Shown one piece after another: positions 8,799 to 16,424 of a stretch of DNA of 35,924 nucleotides. The stretch's first letter is position 1. Each line of letters starts with the position of its first letter. The notes below the pieces were generated by a model that was given only the letters and a program-made list of their open reading frames with translations, had not been told where the DNA came from and did no database searches. The DNA is from Akkermansia muciniphila (GTDB taxonomy: Bacteria; Verrucomicrobiota; Verrucomicrobiia; Limisphaerales; F1-80-MAGS106): positions 1 to 35,924 of the forward strand of contig CAMBEJ010000043.1 of assembly GCA_945865375.1 (NCBI GenBank), written 5' to 3'. A program made the translations under genes and the position numbers.

Positions 8799-9728
8799 TC
8801 ATTGAGCAGGCGGTAAAAAATACTTGTCGAGCCGCGCCAAAAGCCAAATCGCCCGGCGTTGCATCACCAGATTGACCAGGCGGTTTTCGCGTGATGCCTG
8901 AACATCCACAGCCAGCGCTCTCGTCAGCAACTTCTCGAAACCTGCCCGATCTTCCTGCGGAATGCAAACTGCCTCCGCGTAACTCACCAGGGGCCCTGCC
9001 TGCTTGCCGCCGGACAACTCCATCGCGCGTTCGAAATGTTTCGTCGCCCTTTCCACCGCCTTCTCCCCGTTGCCCTGTCGCGCCATCTCGTAGGTGATCA
9101 AAAACGAATGAATCGCCCCCTGACCGAACTCTTCGTCCAACTCCAACGCCCGGTCGATCATCGCTTCGATAAGCGCGATGTCCGCCACGAGGTTCGGATC
9201 ATCCTTTGAAATAGAGATGGCCGCCGCCCAAGATACCGCCGTCCAATACAGCAGCCCCGCCTCATCGCGCCGACAGCCCTTTACCGCTGCGTTCGGGTGC
9301 TCGCGAAGCTGGGCGCGGAAGCCGGGTCGCTTCAGCTCCAGACCCCGTAAACCGTAATCTCTGGCACGAAGGTATAGTCGCCGCGCGCGGTCTCGATAGG
9401 GCTTGGCCGCAGCCATGTCGGTCTCCTGCAGTTCATCCGCGTCTTGATGGACAAACGCGAAGGCGTACTGGGTGAACCCGCTGGCGGCTGCGGTCAGGAG
9501 TCCTTTGTGCTTCGGGGTCTCTTCCAGCAAACTCTCCATGAGTTTGAGACTGAATGGCACCGCGGCCTTCACCAACTCCGGGTCGTCGTCGGATGAAAAG
9601 GTGGTGCCCCCAGCGGCGAGGGCGTCTCCCAGCTTGTTGACGGCGAGCTTCCTCACTGAGCAACCCGTGCCCAGCAGCAAGGCCACGCCCACCGTCGTCC
9701 ATTGTCGAATTCGCACGCGAGTGTTCAC
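8799..9728 (-). CDS. TatT-type TRAP-associated lipoprotein (TPR-like)
   Basis: 309 residues from GTG 9728. The frame is open to 9953, but that extension is a translation of the upstream repeat DNA (alternating Arg-Asn or Leu-Arg), so it is rejected. From GTG 9728, VNTRVRIRQWTTVGVALLLG then TGC gives a lipoprotein-like leader with the lipidated cysteine at about residue 23. The body is alpha-helical and matches the TRAP-transporter TatT component family: an early GDALAAGGTTFSSDDDPELV segment, SGFTQYAFAFVHQDADELQE, and a C-terminal PLVSYAEAVCIPQEDR block. In Treponema pallidum Tp0956 (TatT) forms a helical pore-bearing trimer that binds its DctP partner. The same partnership is inferred here from adjacency to dctP. 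Confidence 0.85.
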   Translation of the reverse strand: MNTRVRIRQWTTVGVALLLGTGCSVRKLAVNKLGDALAAGGTTFSSDDDPELVKAAVPFSLKLMESLLEETPKHKGLLTAAASGFTQYAFAFVHQDADELQETDMAAAKPYRDRARRLYLRARDYGLRGLELKRPGFRAQLREHPNAAVKGCRRDEAGLLYWTAVSWAAAISISKDDPNLVADIALIEAMIDRALELDEEFGQGAIHSFLITYEMARQGNGEKAVERATKHFERAMELSGGKQAGPLVSYAEAVCIPQEDRAGFEKLLTRALAVDVQASRENRLVNLVMQRRAIWLLARLDKYFLPPAQ

Positions 9729-9788
9729 GTTATCCAAGCCCCATCTTGAGCCTAAGCCCAGGTCTTGTAAACGAAATGGTCGCCAAGT

Positions 9789-9850
9789 CCAGCAGTTCTC
9801 ATTTTGGGCCGGTGAAGATGGGGCAGCCCTCCAGGTCTGCTCGTCGCGGG
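9789..9850. repeat. Second copy of the CAGCAGTTCTCATTTTG block
   Basis: CCAGCAGTTCTCATTTTG at 9789-9806, followed by GGGGCAG and a GGTCTGC at similar spacing, matches 1704-1755 (GGGGCAGATCTCCCTGTCTGC). In both places it lies beside a hexamer tract, so it may be another module of the dispersed element family. It overlaps the probable promoter region of tatT. Confidence 0.5.
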
Positions 9851-9864
9851 GGCCTCTGGCGTCT

Positions 9865-9946
9865 GAACTCAGTAAAACGACCCTGTTTAGCCTGATGCTC
9901 GAGCCACTCCAATTCCATGCTCCTAATCGTAATCGTAATCGTAATC
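9865..9946 (+). repeat. Dispersed element copy a (type A head, TAATCG tail)
   Basis: It begins GAACTCAGTAAAACGACC, continues with TGTTTAGCCTGATGCTC, the CCAATTCC block and ends with four TAATCG hexamers. The head matches copy c (12640) almost base for base and is the reverse complement of copies e (17528) and g (20420). It lies upstream of tatT, between it and copy b. Confidence 0.85.
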
Positions 9947-9977
9947 CACCCATCTATTCAGAGGGCAATACACGAGG

Positions 9978-10244
9978 ATTAGGTTCTTACTCATCGAATC
10001 TCAATGATTTATCTCTCAGAATGTGAACCACGGAAGCAAAACCGAAAAGGGACCGAATAATTCCGCTTTGTATTCGTTGGGTTGCCCCCGTCGGTTCCAT
10101 TTCGGTATTCTTTCCGTGGTTAATCCCCATGTCCGAGTCCGTGGTTCAAATTTCAAATATCCTTGGCTAGGATTCCGATTAGGAAAAATGGAGGCATTGG
10201 AGTGGCGCATTCAGATCACGATTTCAACCGATTTTACTGAGTTC
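9978..10244 (-). repeat. Dispersed element copy b with cassette, inverted relative to copy c
   Basis: The segment from about 9985 to 10170 is a near-identical inverted copy of about 12708-12890, differing at only a handful of positions. It includes a cassette bounded by GAACCACGG and CCGTGG arms. The distal part (10171-10244) carries a type B head, TTTTACTGAGTTC preceded by GCGCATTCAGATCACGA, which matches copy f at 20314 rather than copy c. The end of the element supplies the stop codon of the FG-GAP gene. Confidence 0.85.
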
Positions 10245-12600
10245 TGAGTGTCGGAGCCCGGTTCCAGCGGTCGACTTGTGGGGATTGAACGAGGGAGCGT
10301 GTGCCGTCCGGCCAAAGTATCTCAAGCTTTTCGATCGTGATCAGGTCTCCAAGCCCGAAGTGGGCTGCGGGAGCGTGTTGAGAACGATAGGAATCCCCGG
10401 TGATCAGCCATCGGGTTTGCACCCCGCGGGAGGTCACCAACCGGACCCGCGCCCCCATCCACGAGCGGTTGGCGTTATCGAGTCGAAGACCAATCCAGTG
10501 CCCGGCGTCCGGCAAGGTGTTCCGGAGCACACGCAGGCGGGGCCTCCGCTCGGGCCAAGGGCTGAAAGTTGCGAAAATCAGATCAAGCCTGCCATCGCCA
10601 TCCACGTCATCCGCCGCCAGATTTTGTGCATCCTCAGGGATCGCCGTTCCCAGCAAGAAGGACACATCCTCATAATCAAAGCCTCCCGTATTCATGAAAA
10701 ACCCCTGGCTCTGCCACCCGCCGTAGGAGGCCCCTTCCGCAACGCGTCGGGTATGGGCGGAGCCATAGTAAAGGCTGGTCGCCGGGTCATTGGTCGATCC
10801 CGCCACAAAGATGTCGTGCAACCAGAATTGGCGTTCGTAATCTTTGACGTTCGGTCCCGTTTCGTGCCCGCTGGCGATGGCGGCGTCAAGAAAACCGTCG
10901 TTGTCGAAATCGAAGAGCGACACCCCCCAGGCCCAACCAGCGTGCGCAAGACGGGCCGCAAAAGGGGCGAGGCGCAGCCCGTCAGGGCTTCCCAGAAATA
11001 GACGGTTGCCGTAGGTCATGGCGGCTCTTTTCGATGGGTTGCCCATCAACCCAGGTCGAGCAATCCCCTGCGTGTCGAGCCGCGTTGCCGTAGGGGAATT
11101 CATCCCCATCGCAAACAGGTCTGGGAGTTCGTCAAAGTTAATGTCCGCCACGGCATGGGCCATTCCAAACAGGTGTCGCGCGTCCCCCAGATTCTCCGTC
11201 CTGTCGAGGAACCGTCCGTGTCCATCGTTCGTGTAGAGGTCCACGCCCGAGAAATCGCTGATATTCACAAGATCCAGGTCTCCGTCCCCATCCAGATCCA
11301 CGAATGACGCGCTGTATGTCCGACGCCCTCTTTTCGTGGCGAGCCCAGCCTCCTGGGTGATGTCCATGAATCCGGCCGGGCTCTCATTGCGCAGGAGAAA
11401 GGATGGGAACCCGTCGTTTGCATCAAAGTAGGGAGTCGGAAACTGGCCCCCTTGATACGGCAGCTTATATTGCGTGAGCCACAGGTCGAGATCGCCATCC
11501 CCATCGGTGTCTCCCGCAGTGATTGTCTGGGGATGCTGCAGCTTCTGGGCGGCGGTCCAGACCCACTCCCCTGGCCCTGGAAAATGTCCACGGCCATCGT
11601 TCACGCACAGCCATAGTCCCTTCCCTGCGGCCAGCAAAAGATCCGCGTGCCCGTCCCCGTTGAAGTCCGCAACAAGAGCCGCAAACGCTCGGCCCTCCGG
11701 AAGAGTCGTGAGCGGCTCGGAGCGAAAAGTTCCTGCATCGTTCCAAAAGACCCTGTTCGCTCCCACGAGGATGATCTCTGACAATCCGTCTCCGTTGAGA
11801 TCGTGGAGCAGCATCGGATCCACGAAACCGGAGCGTGTTAGGGGATTCAATTCTGCTTGAAAAATCTCCTCGAACACCGGCCGGCCGGATCGAACAAGAC
11901 ATCTGAGGTTCCGCACTGAGACCGTCCCCGGGACTGGTGGGCTGGCGTTGTCCAGGCCCGCTTTCCAGGTGACGAAAAGCTCCCCTCTTAGGATGGCGCG
12001 TTGCGACCGGGTTTCGTTGAGCAGCTCTGCGGTCATCGCGATTGTGGACGTGGCGGCGCGGGAATGCTCGGAGGGCCGGAATGCTGTCTCATCCCATCGC
12101 GTTCGACCCAGTCGCCAGCCGTCATTCCGCCAGGCTACGAGGGCGGTGCGCCAAGTTGCTGCGTCGAAGAAAACGGCACTGGCGTTCGTCGCCGCATCGG
12201 TGAAGGTCACTTTTTGGATCCCGTGCGGGAGGGCTTGCACGGAGTTTGTGGAGCCGACACGCAGTGCTCCTGGGTCGAACTCCTGAAGCGCCGCCAGGGG
12301 TTCGGGTGCGCGGTTAAGCGAATTCCAGAGGGTATGGAACACGTCTTCGTGCCTCTGGGCCTCCAATTCCGACCGCCACACCGTGGCGTCCGCCTCGCGT
12401 TCCTGGTTCTCCAAGGCCAGGAAGACTTGTGCCTGAGCCTCCGTCACGGCACCGGCTCCCTTGGAGTTTAAGAAGGGCGCAGGGTGGCCAACAAGGGGCG
12501 CAGGGCGTTGCCGCCATTGTCGCGCGGTAAGCAGGCCCGCGAGCAAGGCAAACAAAACCCCAAGCCGCCACTGGTGAGAACGAGGCATCGAGTGAGCCAT
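10234..12600 (-). CDS. FG-GAP/VCBS repeat protein with C-terminal ASPIC/UnbV domain
   Basis: 788 residues from ATG 12600 (ATG 12588 is an alternative). A short N-terminal hydrophobic segment (LGVLFALLAGLLTA) exports or anchors it. A helical 200-residue region is followed by FG-GAP propeller blades with calcium-loop motifs DLNGDGLSEIIL, DFNGDGHADLLL, DTDGDGDLDLWL, DLDGDGDLDLVN, DFDNDGFLDAAI and DVDGDGRLDLIF. The end is an ASPIC/UnbV domain: GARVRLVTSRGVQTRWLI, GDSYRSQHAPAAHFGLG and the typical LEILWPDGT. These CRTAC1-like proteins are extracytoplasmic, calcium-dependent and of unknown substrate. The stop TAA comes from the flanking repeat (ACT CAG TAA). The gene is enclosed by inverted copies of the dispersed element. 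Confidence 0.9.
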   Translation of the reverse strand: MAHSMPRSHQWRLGVLFALLAGLLTARQWRQRPAPLVGHPAPFLNSKGAGAVTEAQAQVFLALENQEREADATVWRSELEAQRHEDVFHTLWNSLNRAPEPLAALQEFDPGALRVGSTNSVQALPHGIQKVTFTDAATNASAVFFDAATWRTALVAWRNDGWRLGRTRWDETAFRPSEHSRAATSTIAMTAELLNETRSQRAILRGELFVTWKAGLDNASPPVPGTVSVRNLRCLVRSGRPVFEEIFQAELNPLTRSGFVDPMLLHDLNGDGLSEIILVGANRVFWNDAGTFRSEPLTTLPEGRAFAALVADFNGDGHADLLLAAGKGLWLCVNDGRGHFPGPGEWVWTAAQKLQHPQTITAGDTDGDGDLDLWLTQYKLPYQGGQFPTPYFDANDGFPSFLLRNESPAGFMDITQEAGLATKRGRRTYSASFVDLDGDGDLDLVNISDFSGVDLYTNDGHGRFLDRTENLGDARHLFGMAHAVADINFDELPDLFAMGMNSPTATRLDTQGIARPGLMGNPSKRAAMTYGNRLFLGSPDGLRLAPFAARLAHAGWAWGVSLFDFDNDGFLDAAIASGHETGPNVKDYERQFWLHDIFVAGSTNDPATSLYYGSAHTRRVAEGASYGGWQSQGFFMNTGGFDYEDVSFLLGTAIPEDAQNLAADDVDGDGRLDLIFATFSPWPERRPRLRVLRNTLPDAGHWIGLRLDNANRSWMGARVRLVTSRGVQTRWLITGDSYRSQHAPAAHFGLGDLITIEKLEILWPDGTRSLVQSPQVDRWNRAPTLRTQ

Positions 12601-12639
12601 CGTGCCTCACGGACAGGCCTTTGTGAATCGGTAAACTTT

Positions 12640-12897
12640 GAACTCAGTAAAACGACCCTGTTTAGCCTGATCCTCCAGCAACTCCAATTCCCCGCTCCTA
12701 ATCCTAGCCAAAGATATTTGAAATTTGAGCCACGAACTCGGACATGGGGATTAACCACGGAAAGAATACCGAAATGGAACCGACGGGGGCAACCCAACGA
12801 ATACAAAACGGAATTATTCGGTCTCTTTTCGGTTTTGCTTCCGTGGTTCAAAATCTGAGAGATAATTCATCGAGATTTGATGAGTAAGAATCTAGCC
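12640..12897 (+). repeat. Dispersed element copy c (type A head plus CCACGG cassette)
   Basis: GAACTCAGTAAAACGACC opens the element 40 bases upstream of the FG-GAP start codon. The CCAATTCCCCGCTCCTAATC tail then runs into a 190-base block that is present in inverted orientation at 9985-10170. Within the block an ACCACGGAAAG arm and a CTTCCGTGGTTC arm face each other. It ends GATGAGTAAGAATC. Confidence 0.85.
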
Positions 12898-13050
12898 AAA
12901 CAGATTTGAAACTTGAACCACAGGGATACGGAGACACAGAGGGGGAAAAGTTTGGTTCCATTGTTTGTTCTTCTCTGTGCCTCCGTGCCTCTGTGGTTCA
13001 AAATCTGAGAGATAATTCATCGAGATTTAGGATTTAAGAATCTAATCCTA
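12898..13050 (+). repeat. CCACAG...CTGTGG palindromic cassette, tandem to copy c
   Basis: This unit opens TTGAACCACAGGGATACGG, has AGACACAGAGG facing CTCTGTGCCTCCGTGC, and closes with CTCTGTGGTTCA. Its end, a 36-base stretch at 12993-13028 (GTGGTTCAAAATCTGAGAG through CATCGAGATTT), is identical to 12843-12878 in copy c, giving a direct repeat with a 150-base period. It is therefore a second cassette using the same right-hand module as copy c but with a different palindromic core. Confidence 0.8.
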
Positions 13051-13180
13051 ACACTACAGCGACACTTTTTTGGAAATTGACCACGGATTGCACGGATAAG
13101 ATGAGGGTGGATTCCCTCCCATCCGTGTCATCCGTGGTTGAATTCTCGGATGAAGTGTCGCTGTAGTGCTAATCCTAATC
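13042..13180. repeat. Nested inverted repeat with CCACGG...CCGTGG core
   Basis: The outer arms CACTACAGCGACACTT (13052-13067) and AAGTGTCGCTGTAGTG (13153-13168) are perfect 16-base complements, themselves flanked by CTAATCCTA and TAATCCTAATC tails. Inside, CCACGGATTGCACGGAT (13081-13097) faces ATCCGTGTCATCCGTGG (13121-13137) with two mismatches. The right tail ends at the TAG stop of the toxin gene. There is no T-run typical of a terminator, although the structure lies just past a 3' end. Confidence 0.85.
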
Positions 13181-13582
13181 CTATTCTAGCCAGTTGATTT
13201 TAATTTCCTTTTCCAGCACCTTGAACTCCGGGTCGCCGGTGACCAGTTCAGCATGTTTTGTTTTCGCCAGCGCCGCTGCGAACGCGTCGGCGTAGGACAT
13301 TTTGTTCGTGGCCTTGTAGATAGCAGCCTGCTTGGCCTGATGGATGTCAGCATCCACCAATTCCAGCGGCAGCCGGGCCAGGTCGCCCGCCGCCGAGTTC
13401 GCCGCCTCCTTGCCGCCCGTGCGCCACATGCCGTAGTAAATCTCGCCCCAGTTCACTACAGAGAGCAGCAGCCGGATTTCCTCGGCGCTGGCTTTGTGGA
13501 TCAATTCTTCAACCACCTGTCCAGCCGGTTCGTCCTTGAAGAAGGCCAGCAGTGCCCATGAATCCAAAACCTTGGCAGCCAT
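13181..13582 (-). CDS. vapC: PIN-domain ribonuclease toxin (VapC family)
   Basis: 133 residues from ATG 13582, one base after the antitoxin stop. The PIN-domain acidic residues are in place: D7 in VLDSWALLAFF, E in NWGEIYYG, D in SYADAFAAALA and D in TGDPEF. VapC toxins are Mg-dependent endoribonucleases that attack tRNA or rRNA and are held inactive by their antitoxin. Length is normal and the frame intact. The stop codon TAG and the following bases belong to the TAATCC-type repeat tail. Pairing with an AbrB/MazE-type antitoxin upstream supports a type II toxin-antitoxin system. Confidence 0.9.
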   Translation of the reverse strand: MAAKVLDSWALLAFFKDEPAGQVVEELIHKASAEEIRLLLSVVNWGEIYYGMWRTGGKEAANSAAGDLARLPLELVDADIHQAKQAAIYKATNKMSYADAFAAALAKTKHAELVTGDPEFKVLEKEIKINWLE

Positions 13583-13583
13583 T

Positions 13584-13829
13584 TCAGCGACCTTTTTCCT
13601 CGCGCTTCATTTCCTTGAGCGTTTCCATCAGGGGCAGATGCTTGTATTTCCCGCGCAGGCTTTTGATGTAGGTCCGGGTGATGGGGTTCAGCAAAATGCC
13701 GTCCGGCGTGGCAACCACCGTGGCTTTTGTGCCCTCCTCGATCTCGAATTCTTTGCGCAGGCGGCGGGGAATGACCACCTGTCCTTTCGTGCCGAAATGC
13801 ACGATGTCTATCTTCAAAGGTACACTCAT
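13584..13829 (-). CDS. AbrB/MazE-type antitoxin
   Basis: 81 residues from ATG 13829. The N-terminal swapped-hairpin DNA-binding domain is recognisable as FGTKGQVVIPRRLRKEFEIE followed by EGTKATVVATPDGILLNPI. The C-terminal tail (KSLRGKYKHLPLMETLKEM) is the helical portion expected to wrap the toxin. It is the first gene of the pair and the probable autorepressor. The 18-base palindrome at 13834-13851 lies four bases upstream of its start, so binding there would block both promoter and ribosome access. No clear Shine-Dalgarno sequence is visible because the palindrome occupies that position. Confidence 0.88.
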   Translation of the reverse strand: MSVPLKIDIVHFGTKGQVVIPRRLRKEFEIEEGTKATVVATPDGILLNPITRTYIKSLRGKYKHLPLMETLKEMKREEKGR

Positions 13830-13833
13830 GGTA

Positions 13834-13851
13834 AAAAGTTATACAACTTTT
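13834..13851. promoter_or_regulatory. Palindromic operator candidate of the toxin-antitoxin operon
   Basis: AAAAGTTATACAACTTTT is a perfect inverted repeat with seven-base arms and a four-base centre, placed four bases upstream of the antitoxin ATG. Position and symmetry fit autoregulation by the AbrB-type protein. The AT-rich bases beyond it (to about 13862) could hold the promoter. Confidence 0.55.
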
Positions 13852-13862
13852 AAAAAGTATGT

Positions 13863-14089
13863 CAAACAGCTACTAGTATGACTTGCGAATAAATGTAGCC
13901 AGATGTTGTCCGAACATGTTGTACCGCCGATTGAACACGGCAACCAACCGGTGGAGCATTGCCTGCTGGGGCACCGGTTTCCGTTTGCACAAGTGAAGCG
14001 ACCCCGCGGCGGCGTGAGTTGCACCCAACAGCAACTGGAAAAGGCTTTGGGAATTGCAAACCATCCTGAGTTGTCGCAAAAGAGAGGGC
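13863..14089. other. Divergent interval between the antitoxin and the cytochrome gene
   Basis: No gene is recognised. Open frames on both strands here have no family resemblance that I can name. This stretch should hold the divergent promoters, but no clear -10/-35 pair stands out. Confidence 0.4.
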
Positions 14090-15988
14090 ATGCCCGTGTG
14101 TTTCATCCTTCTGTTGTGGGTCGCCCTCCTGGCGGGGTTCGGCGCTGGGTGTTCTCGGGATCCGGGAACCGGGGCTCCACTTGTCTCTAAACCGTCGGAT
14201 TCAGGTCAGGTTCCTGAGTCCTCTGAAGGCATGGAAGTGTTGCCTCAGGTCGCCCATGTGCCCACGTATGCCGGTTCCAAGGATTGCAAGGCGTGTCACG
14301 AGAAACAACACGTGAGCTGGTTTCAGAGCTACCACCGCACCATGACCCAACTTCCACTGCCCGACGCAGTGCAGGCTGATTTCAACAACGTAACCCTGAC
14401 GAATTTGAGCACCCGTTACGTTCTTAGCCGCAAAGGGGATGAGTTTTGGATCCGTATGGAGAACCTCCTTTCAACCGGGGACATTGCCAACCAGGAGGTG
14501 AACGAGGTTCCGCTGGGCCTGGTCACAGGGTCGCATCACATGCAGGTATTTTGGATTCCAGTGGGGCTTGGGAACTGTCAGATGGGTTTTCCCTTCACTT
14601 GGTTGATCCCAGAACGACGTTGGGTTCCACGCAACAGCACCTTCGTCCGCCCCCCGAGCATGGAGTACCGACCGGAAACATGGAACCACATCTGCGCCCG
14701 ATGCCACGCGACCGCCACGCAGCCGAATTATGATCGGACCACCAAAACCTGGAACACTGAGGTCGCGGATTTTGGCATCGCCTGCGAGGCGTGCCATGGC
14801 CCCGGTGAACGGCATGTGACCCAACAACGCGAGCTCAAGCGATTGAACCTGAAACCCGATGGCCGCGGCACCAACCTCCTGATTGTACAGCCGGAAAAAC
14901 TCAGCGCAGCGCGCGCCTCCCAGGTCTGCGGCTATTGTCATTCCATGAAGTGGTTGGATCGCAAGGAGGGCTGGCCCGAGCACCCGTTTACATTTCGTCC
15001 AGGCCAGGACCTGGATCAATCAACGCCGGTCATCCGCCCCAAAGAAATCGACCGCCAACCCTGGCTGCACAGTGTGCTGGAGAAGAACCCGGACATCCTC
15101 AACGATTTTTTCTGGTCTGACGGGATGATCCGCGTCAGCGGGCGCGAATACAACGGGTTGATCGAGTCGCCTTGCTACAAAGGGGGCCAGTTTTCGTGTC
15201 TCTCCTGCCATAGCATGCACAAGAGCGAACCGGATGACCAACTGGCGCATGATCGCCACACCGACAAAGCGTGCGTCCAATGTCACACGCGGTTTCAAAT
15301 GGGCGCGGAAGTGACAGCCCACACCCACCACCGGGCCGGATCCACGGGGAGTGCGTGTTACAATTGTCACATGCCCCACACTTCTTACGGTGTTTTATCG
15401 GCCATTCGCAGCCACCAGGTCAGCAGCCCGAGGGTCGCGGACCACTTGGCTACCGGCCGTCCCAATGCGTGCAATCTCTGCCACCTGGACAAATCGCTCG
15501 CTTGGACCTCACAGAATCTCGCTGCATGGTATGGTCATCCGATGCCTGAACTCCAGGAAGAGCAGTCCACCCTCTCGGAATCGGTGCGTCTTGGTTTGGG
15601 TGGGGACGCGGGACAGCGCGTCCTGTTCGCGTGGCATTTCGGTTGGGAACCAGCCCTCCAGATCTCCGGAAGGACCTGGATCCCTCCCGTCCTCGCCATT
15701 CAACTGGATGATCCTTACGCGGCGATTCGGTGTGTGGCGGAACGGTCGTTGCGCCGCGTGGAGGATCCGTTGGTTCCCGTCGGCTACGACTACACGAGCG
15801 ACCCAGAAACTCGTCCCGAAGCGAGCCGCTCGATCATCCAGAGTTGGGCACTCAAAACGACCGCTTCCACCAACTTGGCCATACCCGCCTCAACATGGGT
15901 GGATCCTGGCAATCCAATGAAAATGCGCGAACGGTTCGGACGCTTGGAAAGTCAACGCAACGGAAGACCTGTCCGACTCCGGGAGTGA
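14090..15988 (+). CDS. Octaheme c-type cytochrome lipoprotein
   Basis: 632 residues from ATG 14090 (an earlier ATG at 14054 adds twelve charged residues before the leader). The leader FILLLWVALLAGFGAGC has a good lipobox. Eight CxxCH haem sites are present at residues 66 (CKACH), 202 (CARCH), 232 (CEACH), 280 (CGYCH), 370 (CLSCH), 395 (CVQCH), 423 (CYNCH) and 461 (CNLCH). The last 170 residues have no haem site and look like HEAT-type helices (LAIQLDDPYAAIRCVAERSL). It resembles the multihaem cytochrome c family (cytochrome c554/NrfA-like folds) common in Planctomycetota and Verrucomicrobiota, anchored in a membrane facing the periplasm. No partner reductase or menaquinol oxidase gene is adjacent, so donor and acceptor are unknown. 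Confidence 0.88.
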   Translation: MPVCFILLLWVALLAGFGAGCSRDPGTGAPLVSKPSDSGQVPESSEGMEVLPQVAHVPTYAGSKDCKACHEKQHVSWFQSYHRTMTQLPLPDAVQADFNNVTLTNLSTRYVLSRKGDEFWIRMENLLSTGDIANQEVNEVPLGLVTGSHHMQVFWIPVGLGNCQMGFPFTWLIPERRWVPRNSTFVRPPSMEYRPETWNHICARCHATATQPNYDRTTKTWNTEVADFGIACEACHGPGERHVTQQRELKRLNLKPDGRGTNLLIVQPEKLSAARASQVCGYCHSMKWLDRKEGWPEHPFTFRPGQDLDQSTPVIRPKEIDRQPWLHSVLEKNPDILNDFFWSDGMIRVSGREYNGLIESPCYKGGQFSCLSCHSMHKSEPDDQLAHDRHTDKACVQCHTRFQMGAEVTAHTHHRAGSTGSACYNCHMPHTSYGVLSAIRSHQVSSPRVADHLATGRPNACNLCHLDKSLAWTSQNLAAWYGHPMPELQEEQSTLSESVRLGLGGDAGQRVLFAWHFGWEPALQISGRTWIPPVLAIQLDDPYAAIRCVAERSLRRVEDPLVPVGYDYTSDPETRPEASRSIIQSWALKTTASTNLAIPASTWVDPGNPMKMRERFGRLESQRNGRPVRLRE

Positions 15989-16002
15989 GTTGGAATTTGC
16001 GT

Positions 16003-16344
16003 TCAGCGGCCACCGGTAGCCAACGCCCGCAAAGCTCTGGCAGCTTCGGCGGCAGCCGGGCTTGTCGCTCCCGCCTCGGACAGTTTATCCCGCACCTGCC
16101 GGGAGAGAACCATGAACTGGATGCTTTGCTCGGGAGTGGTGCAGGCATCCCGGACCTTGAACAAGGCGGCCATGGCTCCATCATAATTCTTTTTCTCGAT
16201 GGCGACCCAAATATTCGTCGCCCCGGGCAGCGCCGCCGCGCCTTCAATCACACTGGTGTCCTCTCCGGATTTCTTGCAACCGGTGCTAAGACCCACCGCG
16301 ACAAGGCACACCAGAAACACTGCAACTCGAGCCAAATAAATCAT
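16003..16344 (-). CDS. Small lipoprotein of unknown function
   Basis: 113 residues from ATG 16344. The leader ARVAVFLVCLVAVGLSTGC has a lipobox with cysteine at residue 23. The mature part is short and helical (NYDGAMAALFKVRDACTT, SIQFMVLSRQVRDKLSEAG) and ends in an alanine-rich stretch. I do not recognise a family beyond this outline. It lies 80 bases downstream of the pseudopilin-like gene on the same strand and may be cotranscribed with it. It converges with the octaheme cytochrome gene, 14 bases from its stop. Confidence 0.6.
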   Translation of the reverse strand: MIYLARVAVFLVCLVAVGLSTGCKKSGEDTSVIEGAAALPGATNIWVAIEKKNYDGAMAALFKVRDACTTPEQSIQFMVLSRQVRDKLSEAGATSPAAAEAARALRALATGGR

Positions 16345-16424
16345 GAGAGTGGAGCCGTTACAACGAGCATCATCGACTTCGTACTGAGCACTTAGTGTGG
16401 ATTTGAATTTTCAAACCGACGAAC

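Noticed and set aside
9729-9953. N-terminal extension of the TatT gene rich in Leu-Arg and Asn-Trp
   Set aside because: It is the translation of repeat copy a and the adjoining block; the lipoprotein leader starts at GTG 9728.
12843-13028. Possible CRISPR array from the 36-base repeat
   Set aside because: Only two copies 150 bases apart, with a palindromic cassette between them instead of a unique spacer, and no cas genes.
13862-14106. Minus-strand frames between the antitoxin and the cytochrome gene
   Set aside because: No recognised motif, several overlapping frames of equal quality, and part lies in the start region of the cytochrome gene.
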